DNA of 6,484 nucleotides from an uncultured Alphaproteobacteria bacterium (GCA_946481105.1 CAMLMM010000092.1:1-6484); one strand, 5' to 3'. Positions 1 to 5,589 are shown, numbered from the stretch's first letter. Notes: a model not told the origin generated them from the sequence alone. A program made the numbers and translations.

Positions 1-447
1 CGTCAGGTTTTTTGTTTCCCAATCATGATATTCACGGTCGAGGACTTCCTGCCACGTAGGCATCTTGTGGCCCTGTATATCCGCCTGGCGTGATTCAACA
101 CGCCGTCTGTGTTCGTTTGCATCCGAACAGATAATCTCGATCTCAATCAGGGCGGCTTTATTTTCAAGGGCAATGTTACGCCAGGCATTGCGCGTGATGG
201 GAATCGGGTTGACTGAATCGGCAATGACGATATTGCCTGCGCGCAAATTATCGGCGGCGATTTCATAGGCAACCAGATAGCCTTCATTTCCGATTTTCAA
301 TGCATCAGCACGGAGCAGGGCCTGTTCAATCGTGTCCACGCGCACATATACGGCACGTAAAAAATTTGATAGCTCTTTGGCAAGGCTTGTTTTCCCCGTT
401 CCGGGAAGCCCGCCTAAGACGATGAGTATGGGTTGAATGGGTACCAT
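1..447 (-). CDS. P-loop ATP-binding protein, small-molecule kinase-like (3' end off window)
   Basis: The 149 visible codons hold the N-terminal part of a nucleotide-binding protein. After a short hydrophobic strand (PILIVLG) comes a textbook Walker A loop, GLPGTGKTS, at residues 13-21. Asp38 lies at the end of the next strand (VYVRVDT), where kinases of this fold often hold the substrate. A Walker B-like strand, NIVIADSVNP, lies at 72-81, and an Arg-rich stretch, EHRRRVESR (112-120), resembles the lid that closes on ATP. The order matches the AAA/zeta-toxin/gluconate-kinase-like group of small P-loop phosphotransferases; the substrate cannot be told. The family usually has about 160-190 residues, so only a short C-terminal part is missing past the edge. 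ATG at 447 is the only sensible start, since the Walker loop begins 12 residues later, but no Shine-Dalgarno is visible and the tRNA terminator T-run ends only 6 nt upstream. It may depend on read-through from the tRNA promoter. Confidence 0.85.
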   Translation of the reverse strand, partial: MVPIQPILIVLGGLPGTGKTSLAKELSNFLRAVYVRVDTIEQALLRADALKIGNEGYLVAYEIAADNLRAGNIVIADSVNPIPITRNAWRNIALENKAALIEIEIICSDANEHRRRVESRQADIQGHKMPTWQEVLDREYHDWETKNLT

Positions 448-452
448 TTTAT

Positions 453-479
453 AAAAAACGCCCATGAAGGGCGTCTTTT
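453..479 (-). terminator. Rho-independent terminator of tRNA-Ser
   Basis: A 6-bp stem (458-463 with 469-474, ACGCCC/GGGCGT) closes a 5-nt loop. On the minus strand it is followed by a run of six T (458-453). It lies just 3' of the tRNA and so should end the tRNA transcript. On the plus strand it is followed by TCTTTT, so it may also work weakly in that direction. Confidence 0.8.
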
Positions 480-485
480 ATAAAG

Positions 486-575
486 TGGCGGGTGAGGTGA
501 GATTCGAACTCACGATGGGCTTGCACCCACGCCAGTTTTCAAGACTGGTGCATTCAACCGCTCTGCCACTCACCC
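486..575 (-). tRNA. tRNA-Ser (anticodon UGA)
   Basis: The minus strand folds as a class II tRNA of 90 nt. The acceptor stem GGGTGAG pairs with CTCACCC, the discriminator is G, and CCA is encoded at 488-486. The D arm contains GCAGAGCGGTTGAATGC, typical of bacterial tRNA-Ser. The anticodon arm CCAGT-CTTGAAA-ACTGG places the anticodon TGA at 541-539, which reads UCA and other UCN codons. A long variable arm (GTGGGTGCAAGCCCAT) follows, as expected for serine, then the T arm GTGAGTTCGAATCTCAC. Confidence 0.97.
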
Positions 576-604
576 GTTGAGTAAAAATTGGTCGAAACCG
601 GGGG

Positions 605-633
605 AATATAGCCATAATTTATGCCGGGGTCTA
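605..633 (-). promoter_or_regulatory. Likely sigma70 promoter of tRNA-Ser
   Basis: On the minus strand TAGACC (633-628) and TATATT (610-605) are 17 nt apart and match the -35 and -10 consensus at 4 and 5 of 6 positions. The bases just after the -10 box are CCCCCGG, a GC-rich discriminator typical of stable-RNA promoters under stringent control. Start of transcription would fall near 598, giving a leader of about 20 nt. The -35 box overlaps the stop codon of the upstream gene. The assignment is by eye. Confidence 0.45.
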
Positions 634-1221
634 GCCTTTTTTCGGGCCAGCAAGGCGCGGCAGAAACAGGGCTGCCAGTTGTTTGGGCGGATTATCTGCC
701 CTTACATAAGGGGATTCTATATCAACCCGACCCACATTAAAGCCACCCTGTATGAGGCGTTGACGAATCGCGAGGTCATCATAGCTGCTATAGGTGGTAA
801 CGCTTATCTGCTTATCGGATACGTGGCGCACGTCAACTTTGATATCCCTGGCCGCGGCAAATTGCAAAACCAGATCGATTTTGCGGGATGAGTGGGCAAG
901 GCTTTCCGAAGAGATGCTGCGAACAAACTGCTTCTTTTTATCGGCGAATGCTATGGCTTCAAATTGCAGTTGATCGCGCTGCTTTACAAAATGGAATGTA
1001 ACTGCAGGAATTCCGCTTAGTTCCTGCAAGGAATACCCGTAATCGTTTATACCGAGCGCGCCGAGCAAGCGAATGGCCTCGGCAATCCATTCATCTCTGT
1101 TTTTGCATACCTGGTTGTTTAAAGAAAATCCATGCTGCTGCGGCGGGAAACAAGCCTGCTTTGTATAGGGCATTTCCTTATGCCCCGTGATTTTTGCGGA
1201 TTTTTCAAAAATGAAATGCAT
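631..1221 (-). CDS. Uncharacterised protein, paralogue of the preceding gene (copy A)
   Basis: This encodes 196 residues with no signal peptide, no membrane helix and no family I recognise. It is a diverged copy of the gene directly upstream. Without any gap up to about residue 57 the two share M1, I4, F5, A9, K10, K15, P18, F25-P26, G31, L34, K40, D43, W45, A49, L52 and G57. Near the C-terminus, SDKQISVTT (135-143) matches SDTQFSVTT of the partner and is followed in both by an R-Q-x-L segment. The ATG at 1221 is preferred: it lies 4 nt after the partner's stop and aligns exactly with the partner's start, whereas a longer form from ATG 1275 would overlap the partner and add residues without counterpart. 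A weak GGAT lies upstream. The C-terminal 35 residues (PYVRADNPPKQLAALF and on) are basic and have no match in the partner. Function unknown; probably a soluble cytoplasmic protein. Confidence 0.8.
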   Translation of the reverse strand: MHFIFEKSAKITGHKEMPYTKQACFPPQQHGFSLNNQVCKNRDEWIAEAIRLLGALGINDYGYSLQELSGIPAVTFHFVKQRDQLQFEAIAFADKKKQFVRSISSESLAHSSRKIDLVLQFAAARDIKVDVRHVSDKQISVTTYSSYDDLAIRQRLIQGGFNVGRVDIESPYVRADNPPKQLAALFLPRLAGPKKG

Positions 1222-1225
1222 GTTT

Positions 1226-1840
1226 TCATCCGAGTTTATGGACGTGCAAACCCTGTTCCTGCAGCAACCCCTCAAAATTCAGGCATGATGTATCCACGAC
1301 TGGTGCAACTGGTACCTGAGTCAAGGGGGTAGGTCCGTTGTTTAGCAAAGCCATATTCAACTGCTGGCGCACCCATAATTGATGCCGGAGGCTTGTTGTG
1401 GTTACGCTGAATTGGGTATCGCTCGCACGATAGATCAAGACTTCGTCGGATAAGTCCTGCTGCGCCAGAAATCTTCTCAGGAATTGTTCCTTAGTATCCA
1501 GTTCTTCAGGGGTTACGGCAGTTACCTTGTGCGTGTGACGCACCATTGTGTTTTCGTCAATCAATAACTGGAAACGCATTTTCTCAATTTCACGGCGGAA
1601 GAAGAAATCCACCGATCCGGCGCATTTTTTAGTGGGATGTGTATCGTGGATATAATAAGTGATGTCCCAGCCATTATCGAGGGCAAGAAGCTGTGCATGT
1701 TGAGTCCATGCATCAATGCTTTTATGTGTCCTCGCGGCCAAGCGCCATCCGATATCGTTGGTCGGGAAATCAACCATGAACTGGAAAGGGTAACCCTTGA
1801 TTGACTGGCTTTTGGCGCAGTCCTGAAAGATGAGTTTCAT
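1226..1840 (-). CDS. Uncharacterised protein, first of a tandem paralogous pair (copy B)
   Basis: This encodes 204 residues of a soluble protein that I cannot place in a known family. It begins MKLIFQDCAK and has a central aromatic and charged stretch (VDFFFRREIEKMRF, 77-90), a predicted helical part around EELDTKEQFLRRFLAQQ (112-128), and the shared motif SDTQFSVTT at 140-148 followed by VRQQL (157-161). The alternation of beta-like (DEVLIYRASDTQFSVTT) and helical stretches suggests a small alpha/beta domain. Start choice: ATG 1840 has AGGGA at 1849-1845. The in-frame ATGs at 1885 and 1969 are unlikely, because the first lies inside the -10 box of the promoter and the second lies upstream of it, inside the neighbouring gene. 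It is followed after 4 nt by its paralogue, so the two should be made together, perhaps as partners. Confidence 0.8.
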   Translation of the reverse strand: MKLIFQDCAKSQSIKGYPFQFMVDFPTNDIGWRLAARTHKSIDAWTQHAQLLALDNGWDITYYIHDTHPTKKCAGSVDFFFRREIEKMRFQLLIDENTMVRHTHKVTAVTPEELDTKEQFLRRFLAQQDLSDEVLIYRASDTQFSVTTTSLRHQLWVRQQLNMALLNNGPTPLTQVPVAPVVDTSCLNFEGLLQEQGLHVHKLG

Positions 1841-1880
1841 TTTATCCCTGTTGTGATTCTTTTTGATCTTATTGAGAGTT

Positions 1881-1908
1881 ATCATAACAGGGCGGGAAAA
1901 TGAGTCAA
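1881..1908 (-). promoter_or_regulatory. Sigma70-type promoter for the paralogous pair
   Basis: On the minus strand TTGACT (1908-1903) and TATGAT (1886-1881) are 16 nt apart; each matches consensus at 5 of 6 positions. Start of transcription would fall near 1875, giving a leader of about 35 nt that carries the AGGGA ribosome site and then ATG 1840. The -35 box begins just past the stop codon of the upstream membrane-protein gene, so the pair can be transcribed independently of the upstream cluster. Confidence 0.7.
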
Positions 1909-1916
1909 CATAACAG

Positions 1917-2504
1917 CTATGTCTTTTCAACAATGCTGCGCCGCCAGAGGCAGAACCCGATAAAAACAAGATTCCCCAGTGTAAATACAGCAGGATAAAG
2001 CAATGTCGTTACGTTGAATACTGTTAGCGCGCAGATGGACAGGGCCATTACGCTGCCACCCAATGCGTAGGTGATAAGCGTTTCATCGAAGGGGCGTGCC
2101 CATGTCTTGCGAAAGGTGGGGTAGAACGCGATCAGGTCGATCAGCGAAATCAGTATGACTGAGCCAAGCGGGTCTTTCGTGAGAACCCAGGGCAAGATGG
2201 CGGACATGGAAACAACAAGGGATATGGTATCGCCACGCGTTATATTTTTTTCCCCGTAGGGCAGGCATAAAACCGTAATAATAAGACAAAAAGCGGCAGT
2301 GGCCCCGGAAGCCCATGCGCCTGGTCCTGCCCCTTCATGCAATTGGGCAAAGAAATTAATGGCGGGCAGCATTGTCCAAATAAGCCAGGTATATAAATGC
2401 GGCCTCGTTTTTTTGCGCAAAATACTGATAATATAAATCAGGCTGGCGGCGAAACTGATGATAATCGACAGGCCGCCGATAATTTCCTGAAACGAAACAT
2501 CCAT
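1917..2504 (-). CDS. Seven-helix integral membrane protein of unknown function, PQ-loop-like
   Basis: This encodes 195 residues that are almost wholly hydrophobic. Segments that can span the membrane lie at about 8-29, 38-55, 63-82, 93-109, 112-130, 141-163 and 166-188. Short polar loops carry recurring features: KKTRPHLYTWLIW (31-43) after helix 1 and YPTFRKTWARPFDET (128-142) after helix 5. Repeated basic/proline loops between short helices recall the triple-helix repeats of PQ-loop and SWEET-like transporters, but a canonical PQ dipeptide is absent, so this is a resemblance only. Similar uncharacterised proteins with GAGPGAW and KDPLGSVILISLID-type stretches are, as I recall, found in many bacteria. 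The start lies 2 nt after the phosphodiesterase stop, which suggests translational coupling. A transport or membrane-sensing role is possible; no substrate can be given. Confidence 0.85.
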   Translation of the reverse strand: MDVSFQEIIGGLSIIISFAASLIYIISILRKKTRPHLYTWLIWTMLPAINFFAQLHEGAGPGAWASGATAAFCLIITVLCLPYGEKNITRGDTISLVVSMSAILPWVLTKDPLGSVILISLIDLIAFYPTFRKTWARPFDETLITYALGGSVMALSICALTVFNVTTLLYPAVFTLGNLVFIGFCLWRRSIVEKT

Positions 2505-2506
2505 TT

Positions 2507-3253
2507 TTAGTGAGCCTTGAAAAGCGTGTCGTTCACCGCATCCGGGTCATCAGTGAACATAGTGTCCACACCCCATTGCCGCAGGCGGCGGGCGAGTTGC
2601 GGGTCATTAATGGTATAAGCGAGAATGGGTTTCTGCGCTTCCATGATTTCTTCAATGAATTCGCGGCTGGCAGTACGCCCATCAATGTTGATGGTGGCGG
2701 CATCGAGATAATCAGCCAGTTCGGACCAGTTTGGCGCAGGTTCGGATTCCAGCAGCAGCCCACGGTAAAAATCATTCGCCATATCCATCGATGTTTCCAG
2801 CGCCACATGGGAAAAGCTGGAAATCAGCAGGCGGTCGCGGTCATCCCAGATTTGTGAAAGTATATCAAGCATGGCTTCCGCTGTTTCCACTTCGCGTCCG
2901 GGGCAGGGCTTGATTTCAAGGTTAACGCCCAGGTCGCGCGCCAGAATGACTTCGATTGCTTCTTCCAGCGTCGGAATTCTAATGCCGGAAAAACCCTCGG
3001 AAAACCAGCTGCCGGCTTCCAGGTCGCGCAGATCCGAAAAATCCATCTGTGCAACGGGGCCGTGGCCGTTCGTTGTACGGTCCAGATCGTCATCGTGAAA
3101 AATAATGGGCACGGAATCTTTTGTAAGCTTTACATCCAGTTCAATCCATTTCATCCCCATATCGGCGGCTGTATGAATGCCCTCCAGCGTATTTTCCGGT
3201 GCGCAGGCCGCGGCACCACGGTGGCCGATAACAGAAGGTAGTTTAAGCGGCAT
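2507..3253 (-). CDS. ugpQ: Glycerophosphodiester phosphodiesterase, cytoplasmic type
   Basis: The enzyme hydrolyses glycerophosphodiesters, the head groups left after phospholipids lose their acyl chains, to sn-glycerol 3-phosphate and an alcohol, using a divalent metal. The 248 residues form one GDPD TIM barrel. The signature GHRGAAACAPENT (10-22) holds the catalytic His11 and Arg12 and metal-binding Glu20. ELD (38-40) supplies further metal ligands, FHDDDLDRTTNG (52-63) holds the second catalytic His53, and NLEIKP (111-116) holds Glu113 and Lys115. All key residues are present. There is no signal peptide, and the length suits the short cytoplasmic UgpQ type rather than periplasmic GlpQ. ATG 3253 has AAGGAAAT about 5-8 nt upstream, inside the end of the preceding gene, which it overlaps by 11 nt. 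It is the middle gene of a unit with two membrane proteins. The symbol is given by family type; orthology with E. coli ugpQ is not proven. Confidence 0.95.
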   Translation of the reverse strand: MPLKLPSVIGHRGAAACAPENTLEGIHTAADMGMKWIELDVKLTKDSVPIIFHDDDLDRTTNGHGPVAQMDFSDLRDLEAGSWFSEGFSGIRIPTLEEAIEVILARDLGVNLEIKPCPGREVETAEAMLDILSQIWDDRDRLLISSFSHVALETSMDMANDFYRGLLLESEPAPNWSELADYLDAATINIDGRTASREFIEEIMEAQKPILAYTINDPQLARRLRQWGVDTMFTDDPDAVNDTLFKAH

Positions 3254-4088
3254 GTGATATTTCCTTTTTATCCGTATGTATGAATGTGACCAGCACGAAA
3301 CTAATAATCATTAATAGGTACCATGAACCCATTTTGGCCGGGGATACTATGTTCCACCCGTGATGCTGGTTGGGGTATACCCAGGCGCCCGCAAATGTAC
3401 CGATATTCTCGGCAAACCAGATGAATAAGGATACCAGTCCCCAGCCAATCAGCAATGGCATCCAGTATATATGGCGGGATGGGCGAAAGTAAATCCGCGT
3501 CTGAAGGAACAGCCAGATGGCCGCGGCAAATAACCCATAACGGATATCGGGTATATAATGATGGGTAAAGAAATTGAGGTAAATAAACAAGCAGAGAAGG
3601 GCTGTCCAAGCTTTGGGCGGGTAGGATATAAATTTAAAATCGAAGATGCGCCACGCGCGCGCAATGTAACTTCCTACTGCGGCATACATAAAGCCCGTAA
3701 AAAGCGGAACGCCACCAATACGGATGAGATTGGCTTCAGGATATGTCCATGACCCCACATGCGTTTTAAAAATTTCCATGATGGTGCCGACAAGATGAAA
3801 GATAAAAATGACTTTGGCTTCTTCGAGCGTCTCCATTTTCAACAGCAGCAGAACACCCTGGATCAGAAAGGCATAGATGAAAAGTGCATCATAGCGCGCA
3901 AGAAAGGCAGTTTCCGGCCAGAAGAATTTGCTGAGTAGAATGCCAAACAGCAAGGCCCCGCCAAAGAGACATGCCTGCGCCTGCTTTATTCCAAAGATAA
4001 AAAAATCGAGGATATATTGTTTGGGCCGCGTATTCGCCCATTGGTGGGCAACCATGCTGTAACGCTCAATTGTGGTTGCTAAATTCAT
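3243..4088 (-). CDS. DUF817 family integral membrane protein (YoaT-like)
   Basis: This encodes 281 residues with about eight hydrophobic helices. Conserved blocks that I associate with DUF817 are all present: HLVGTIMEIFKTHVGSW (98-114), RIGGVPLFTGFMYAAVGSY (123-141), LNFFTHHYIPD (171-181) and WFAENIGTFAGAW (224-236), followed by HHGWNIVSPAKMGSWYLLM (242-260). The repeated His, Glu and Asp within or beside helices suggest a polar or metal site in the membrane, but the family has no established function. ATG 4088 is preferred, with AGGT just upstream; a TTG at 4103 would add five residues (MQSGH) but has no ribosome site. It is the first gene of the cluster with the phosphodiesterase, whose start it overlaps, so co-expression is very likely. 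A C-terminal KKEISHAA tail is cytoplasmic by the positive-inside rule. Confidence 0.9.
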   Translation of the reverse strand: MNLATTIERYSMVAHQWANTRPKQYILDFFIFGIKQAQACLFGGALLFGILLSKFFWPETAFLARYDALFIYAFLIQGVLLLLKMETLEEAKVIFIFHLVGTIMEIFKTHVGSWTYPEANLIRIGGVPLFTGFMYAAVGSYIARAWRIFDFKFISYPPKAWTALLCLFIYLNFFTHHYIPDIRYGLFAAAIWLFLQTRIYFRPSRHIYWMPLLIGWGLVSLFIWFAENIGTFAGAWVYPNQHHGWNIVSPAKMGSWYLLMIISFVLVTFIHTDKKEISHAA

Positions 4089-4263
4089 ATGACCTGATTG
4101 CAAAAAATATAACGTGTTTTCGTCGCCGAAAATATCATCTCGATTTTAATAAGTCATTGTTTGATTATCTATTTTTGGTACTTATGTAACCGTAGTAACA
4201 TGTAACTATATTACAATATTAATTTGAAATTTAGAATAATTATACAATTTTATTGACTGTAAT
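4089..4263. other. AT-rich intergenic region upstream of the DUF817 gene
   Basis: No coding frame of note is seen in this stretch. It must hold the promoter of the minus-strand DUF817 cluster. A TATATT on the minus strand at 4110-4105 could be a -10 box, but I see no convincing -35 partner. The region also contains the inverted repeat and GTAAC repeats listed separately. It is strikingly richer in A and T than the genes on either side. Confidence 0.5.
4184..4215. promoter_or_regulatory. Possible operator: inverted repeat with GTAAC direct repeats
   Basis: TGTAA (4201-4205) and TTACA (4211-4215) form a perfect 5-bp inverted repeat with a 5-bp AT-rich centre. GTAAC occurs at 4186-4190, 4195-4199 and 4202-4206, and the first and third copies are extended as ATGTAAC. 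The geometry suits a dimeric helix-turn-helix regulator. Because the spacing is irregular and the background AT-rich, chance is a real alternative. It lies about 100 nt upstream of the DUF817 start and about 90 nt upstream of the plus-strand small reading frame. Confidence 0.3.
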
Positions 4264-4305
4264 TTGGTTTTTTTAGGAACTGCAGGCGCTTTTAAGGCGG
4301 CAGCC

Positions 4306-4415
4306 ATGGGGGCCTTAGTAGGGGGCCGGTTGGGGCTGTTGTGTTTGGAGTAGGTTATATGCTTTTTTTCAAAAAAGTTATTGATGCTGCTGACTCGCCT
4401 AATGGACCCAAGTAA
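4306..4415 (+). pseudogene. Possible small glycine-rich membrane peptide gene, broken by a one-base shift
   Basis: From ATG 4306, preceded by AAGG at 4294-4297, the frame reads MGALVGG and then degenerates to RLGLLCLE and a stop at 4351. A shift of -1 in the run of five G at 4321-4325 instead gives a fluent peptide: after MGALVGG it continues PVGAVVFGVGYMLFFKK and ends VIDAADSPNGPK at a TAA (4413-4415). The restored product is 36 residues, with one Gly/Val-rich hydrophobic segment followed by a polar tail. The first frame is also open upstream to 4240 (FLGTAGAFKAAA), so a longer N-terminus is possible if a TTG at 4264 is used. A sixth G would restore the frame, so a lost base, a sequencing error or frameshifting could explain it. 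A strong terminator follows 17 nt after the stop. Glycine-rich hydrophobic peptides of this kind include bacteriocin-like and glycine-zipper proteins, but no assignment is justified. Confidence 0.35.
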
Positions 4416-4432
4416 TTAAATAGTTTAAAAGC

Positions 4433-4461
4433 TCCCCCGCTTACATGCCGGGGGATTTTTT
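4433..4461 (+). terminator. Strong intrinsic terminator between convergent units
   Basis: TCCCCCG (4433-4439) pairs with CGGGGGA (4449-4455) around a 9-nt loop, followed by six T (4456-4461). On the plus strand it would end the small reading frame unit. On the minus strand it lies immediately 3' of the stop codon at 4460 and is followed by CTTTT after the stem, so it probably also ends that gene. It overlaps the stop codon of the minus-strand gene by 2 nt. Confidence 0.8.
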
Positions 4462-5014
4462 AATTCTCAAGATGCGGGCAATAAGTTCTGACCGTATTGA
4501 TGAATTCCTCTTTCTCGGAAGGGAGTAAGAAAGGAACCCAATAACGGATACGCGCGGCGCGTCCGGACTTGGTCAATTTTTCAGGAAAGAGGCCGAACTT
4601 GTGCAGGCTTGGATTCATGGTTTCGGCGGAACCCGCAAACTCAACGAACAAAAATGTGCCATGATAGTCCTGCTGTTTGCCAGTTAACGCGCCGTACCAC
4701 ATTTTTTGTATCTTGCCCCAGGGGATAATATCCAGGCCACGTAGTTCAAGCCCCTCGGCATAGACGCTGGCAATAACAGGTTCACGCAGGAAGCCGTAAA
4801 AGCGAATGGCGGTAAGAACGGCGACAATGACCCCGGCTGTTACAAAGGCCCACCCAAACCCAACCGGTAAGCCAAAGGGGGTAAAAGCCATAGCCAGGTG
4901 GTAAGGGCGTATGGCAATGTTATAGGCAATGCCTGCGATAAGAATTAGCGCGAGTACTAGAAATTTAGGCACGTAGCGGGATATAACCAGCCGGTCAGGG
5001 GACGAAGAGATCAT
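4460..5014 (-). CDS. Uncharacterised membrane protein with two helices and a PH-like cytoplasmic domain
   Basis: This encodes 184 residues. A short charged N-terminus precedes two hydrophobic helices at about 17-36 and 52-73, joined by a short loop (RPYHLAMAFTPFGLP). The rest is soluble. The stretch YAEGLELRGLDIIPWGKIQKMW (split: YAEGLELRGL 85-94, DIIPWGKIQKMW 95-106), with a small residue-G-L turn and an IPW motif leading into a helix, resembles the bacterial PH-like domains found in two-helix membrane proteins. Later FLFVEFAG (121-128) would be a strand, and PSEKEEFINTVRTYC (165-179) is a good candidate for the closing helix of such a domain. The role is unknown; such proteins are thought to sit at the inner membrane with the domain in the cytoplasm. 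It is a single-gene unit with a terminator right after its stop. ATG 5014 has no clear ribosome site, so the start is less certain. Confidence 0.75.
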   Translation of the reverse strand: MISSSPDRLVISRYVPKFLVLALILIAGIAYNIAIRPYHLAMAFTPFGLPVGFGWAFVTAGVIVAVLTAIRFYGFLREPVIASVYAEGLELRGLDIIPWGKIQKMWYGALTGKQQDYHGTFLFVEFAGSAETMNPSLHKFGLFPEKLTKSGRAARIRYWVPFLLPSEKEEFINTVRTYCPHLEN

Positions 5015-5157
5015 GGATATATCTTAATGCAGTTGATTAAATAAGCAAATCCCTATGCAATTCTAAATTATGTGGACGAAATTTGAGAATATAGTTGAGA
5101 AATCCGGAATTTTATGGCCATTACAGGATATAAACCAGTCCGGGAGGGCAAGAGGCC
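5015..5157. other. Divergent intergenic region between the PH-like and SET genes
   Basis: Both neighbours start outward from this 143-nt AT-rich stretch, so both promoters should lie here. On the minus strand TTGCTT and TAAGAT, 16 nt apart, are near the PH-like gene start, but would leave almost no leader. On the plus strand TATAAA at 5129-5134 could be a -10 box for the SET gene, without a good -35. TTGAGAA occurs twice, at 5083-5089 and 5095-5101. GGGAGGG and AGAGG (near 5141-5155) serve as ribosome site for ATG 5158. Confidence 0.4.
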
Positions 5158-5589
5158 ATGAAAACAAACACGGCATTAAAATGGCATGTACAGGAAGCCG
5201 CGAACCATCAGGATACTATCCTCGGTGCGGATATCGCTTGGCACAAAATCAGTGACGAAAAGGGCCGTGGTGTATTTGCCATGCGGGACATCCGGAAGGG
5301 CGAGATTATCGAAGTGTCCCCTGTCGTTCCCGTTGCCAAAGGCAATATAGCCGAAAATGGCGATGCACCAGATGGCTACCTGCTGCAATGGGATGCGGAT
5401 ACGCCGGGCGAGGAATACGCCATGCCGCTGGGCTATGTCATGCTTTATAACCACAGCCCGGAGCCGACCATTCATATCGAAGCCGATATGGGTGAGTACA
5501 CGATGACCGTAAAAGCCTTCCGCGATATCAAGATGGGTGAAGAACTAACCTGGAATTATGCCTGCGATTTGTGGTTCGACGAGGAATAG
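5158..5589 (+). CDS. Stand-alone SET-domain protein, putative protein-lysine methyltransferase
   Basis: The 143 residues are little more than one SET domain, the fold that transfers methyl from S-adenosylmethionine to protein lysines. The N-terminal SET block is GRGVFAMRDIRKGEIIE (36-52), where the GRG turn contacts the cofactor. GYVMLYNHSPEPT (92-104) holds the Asn-His pair (98-99) that forms part of the pseudoknot, and GEELTWNYACDLWF (127-140) ends with the Tyr134 expected to act in catalysis. No Cys-rich post-SET zinc motif is present; only the single Cys136 lies there. Short bacterial SET proteins of 120-160 residues exist, and some were characterised in Chlamydia and Bacillus, but for most the target is unknown. 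Start: ATG 5158 has AGAGG 3 nt upstream. It is a single-gene unit, with its own terminator shared with convergent pnp. A target cannot be inferred from the neighbours. Confidence 0.9.
   Translation: MKTNTALKWHVQEAANHQDTILGADIAWHKISDEKGRGVFAMRDIRKGEIIEVSPVVPVAKGNIAENGDAPDGYLLQWDADTPGEEYAMPLGYVMLYNHSPEPTIHIEADMGEYTMTVKAFRDIKMGEELTWNYACDLWFDEE

Noticed and set aside
486..575. tRNA-Ser as an integration site for a genomic island
   Set aside because: No integrase gene and no repeated copy of the tRNA 3' end is seen elsewhere in the window, and the flanking genes show no abrupt change of character.
577..891. Plus-strand open frame of 104 codons
   Set aside because: It is antisense to the paralogue A gene, has no ribosome site, and its protein has no sensible domain; the opposite strand shows homology to its neighbour.
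1841..1969. Longer N-terminus for paralogue B, from ATG 1969 or 1885
   Set aside because: The promoter boxes at 1881-1908 lie inside the extension, the ATG at 1885 is part of the -10 box, and the extra residues have no counterpart in paralogue A.
2510..2857. Plus-strand open frame of 115 codons
   Set aside because: It is antisense to the phosphodiesterase, whose catalytic motifs are unambiguous.
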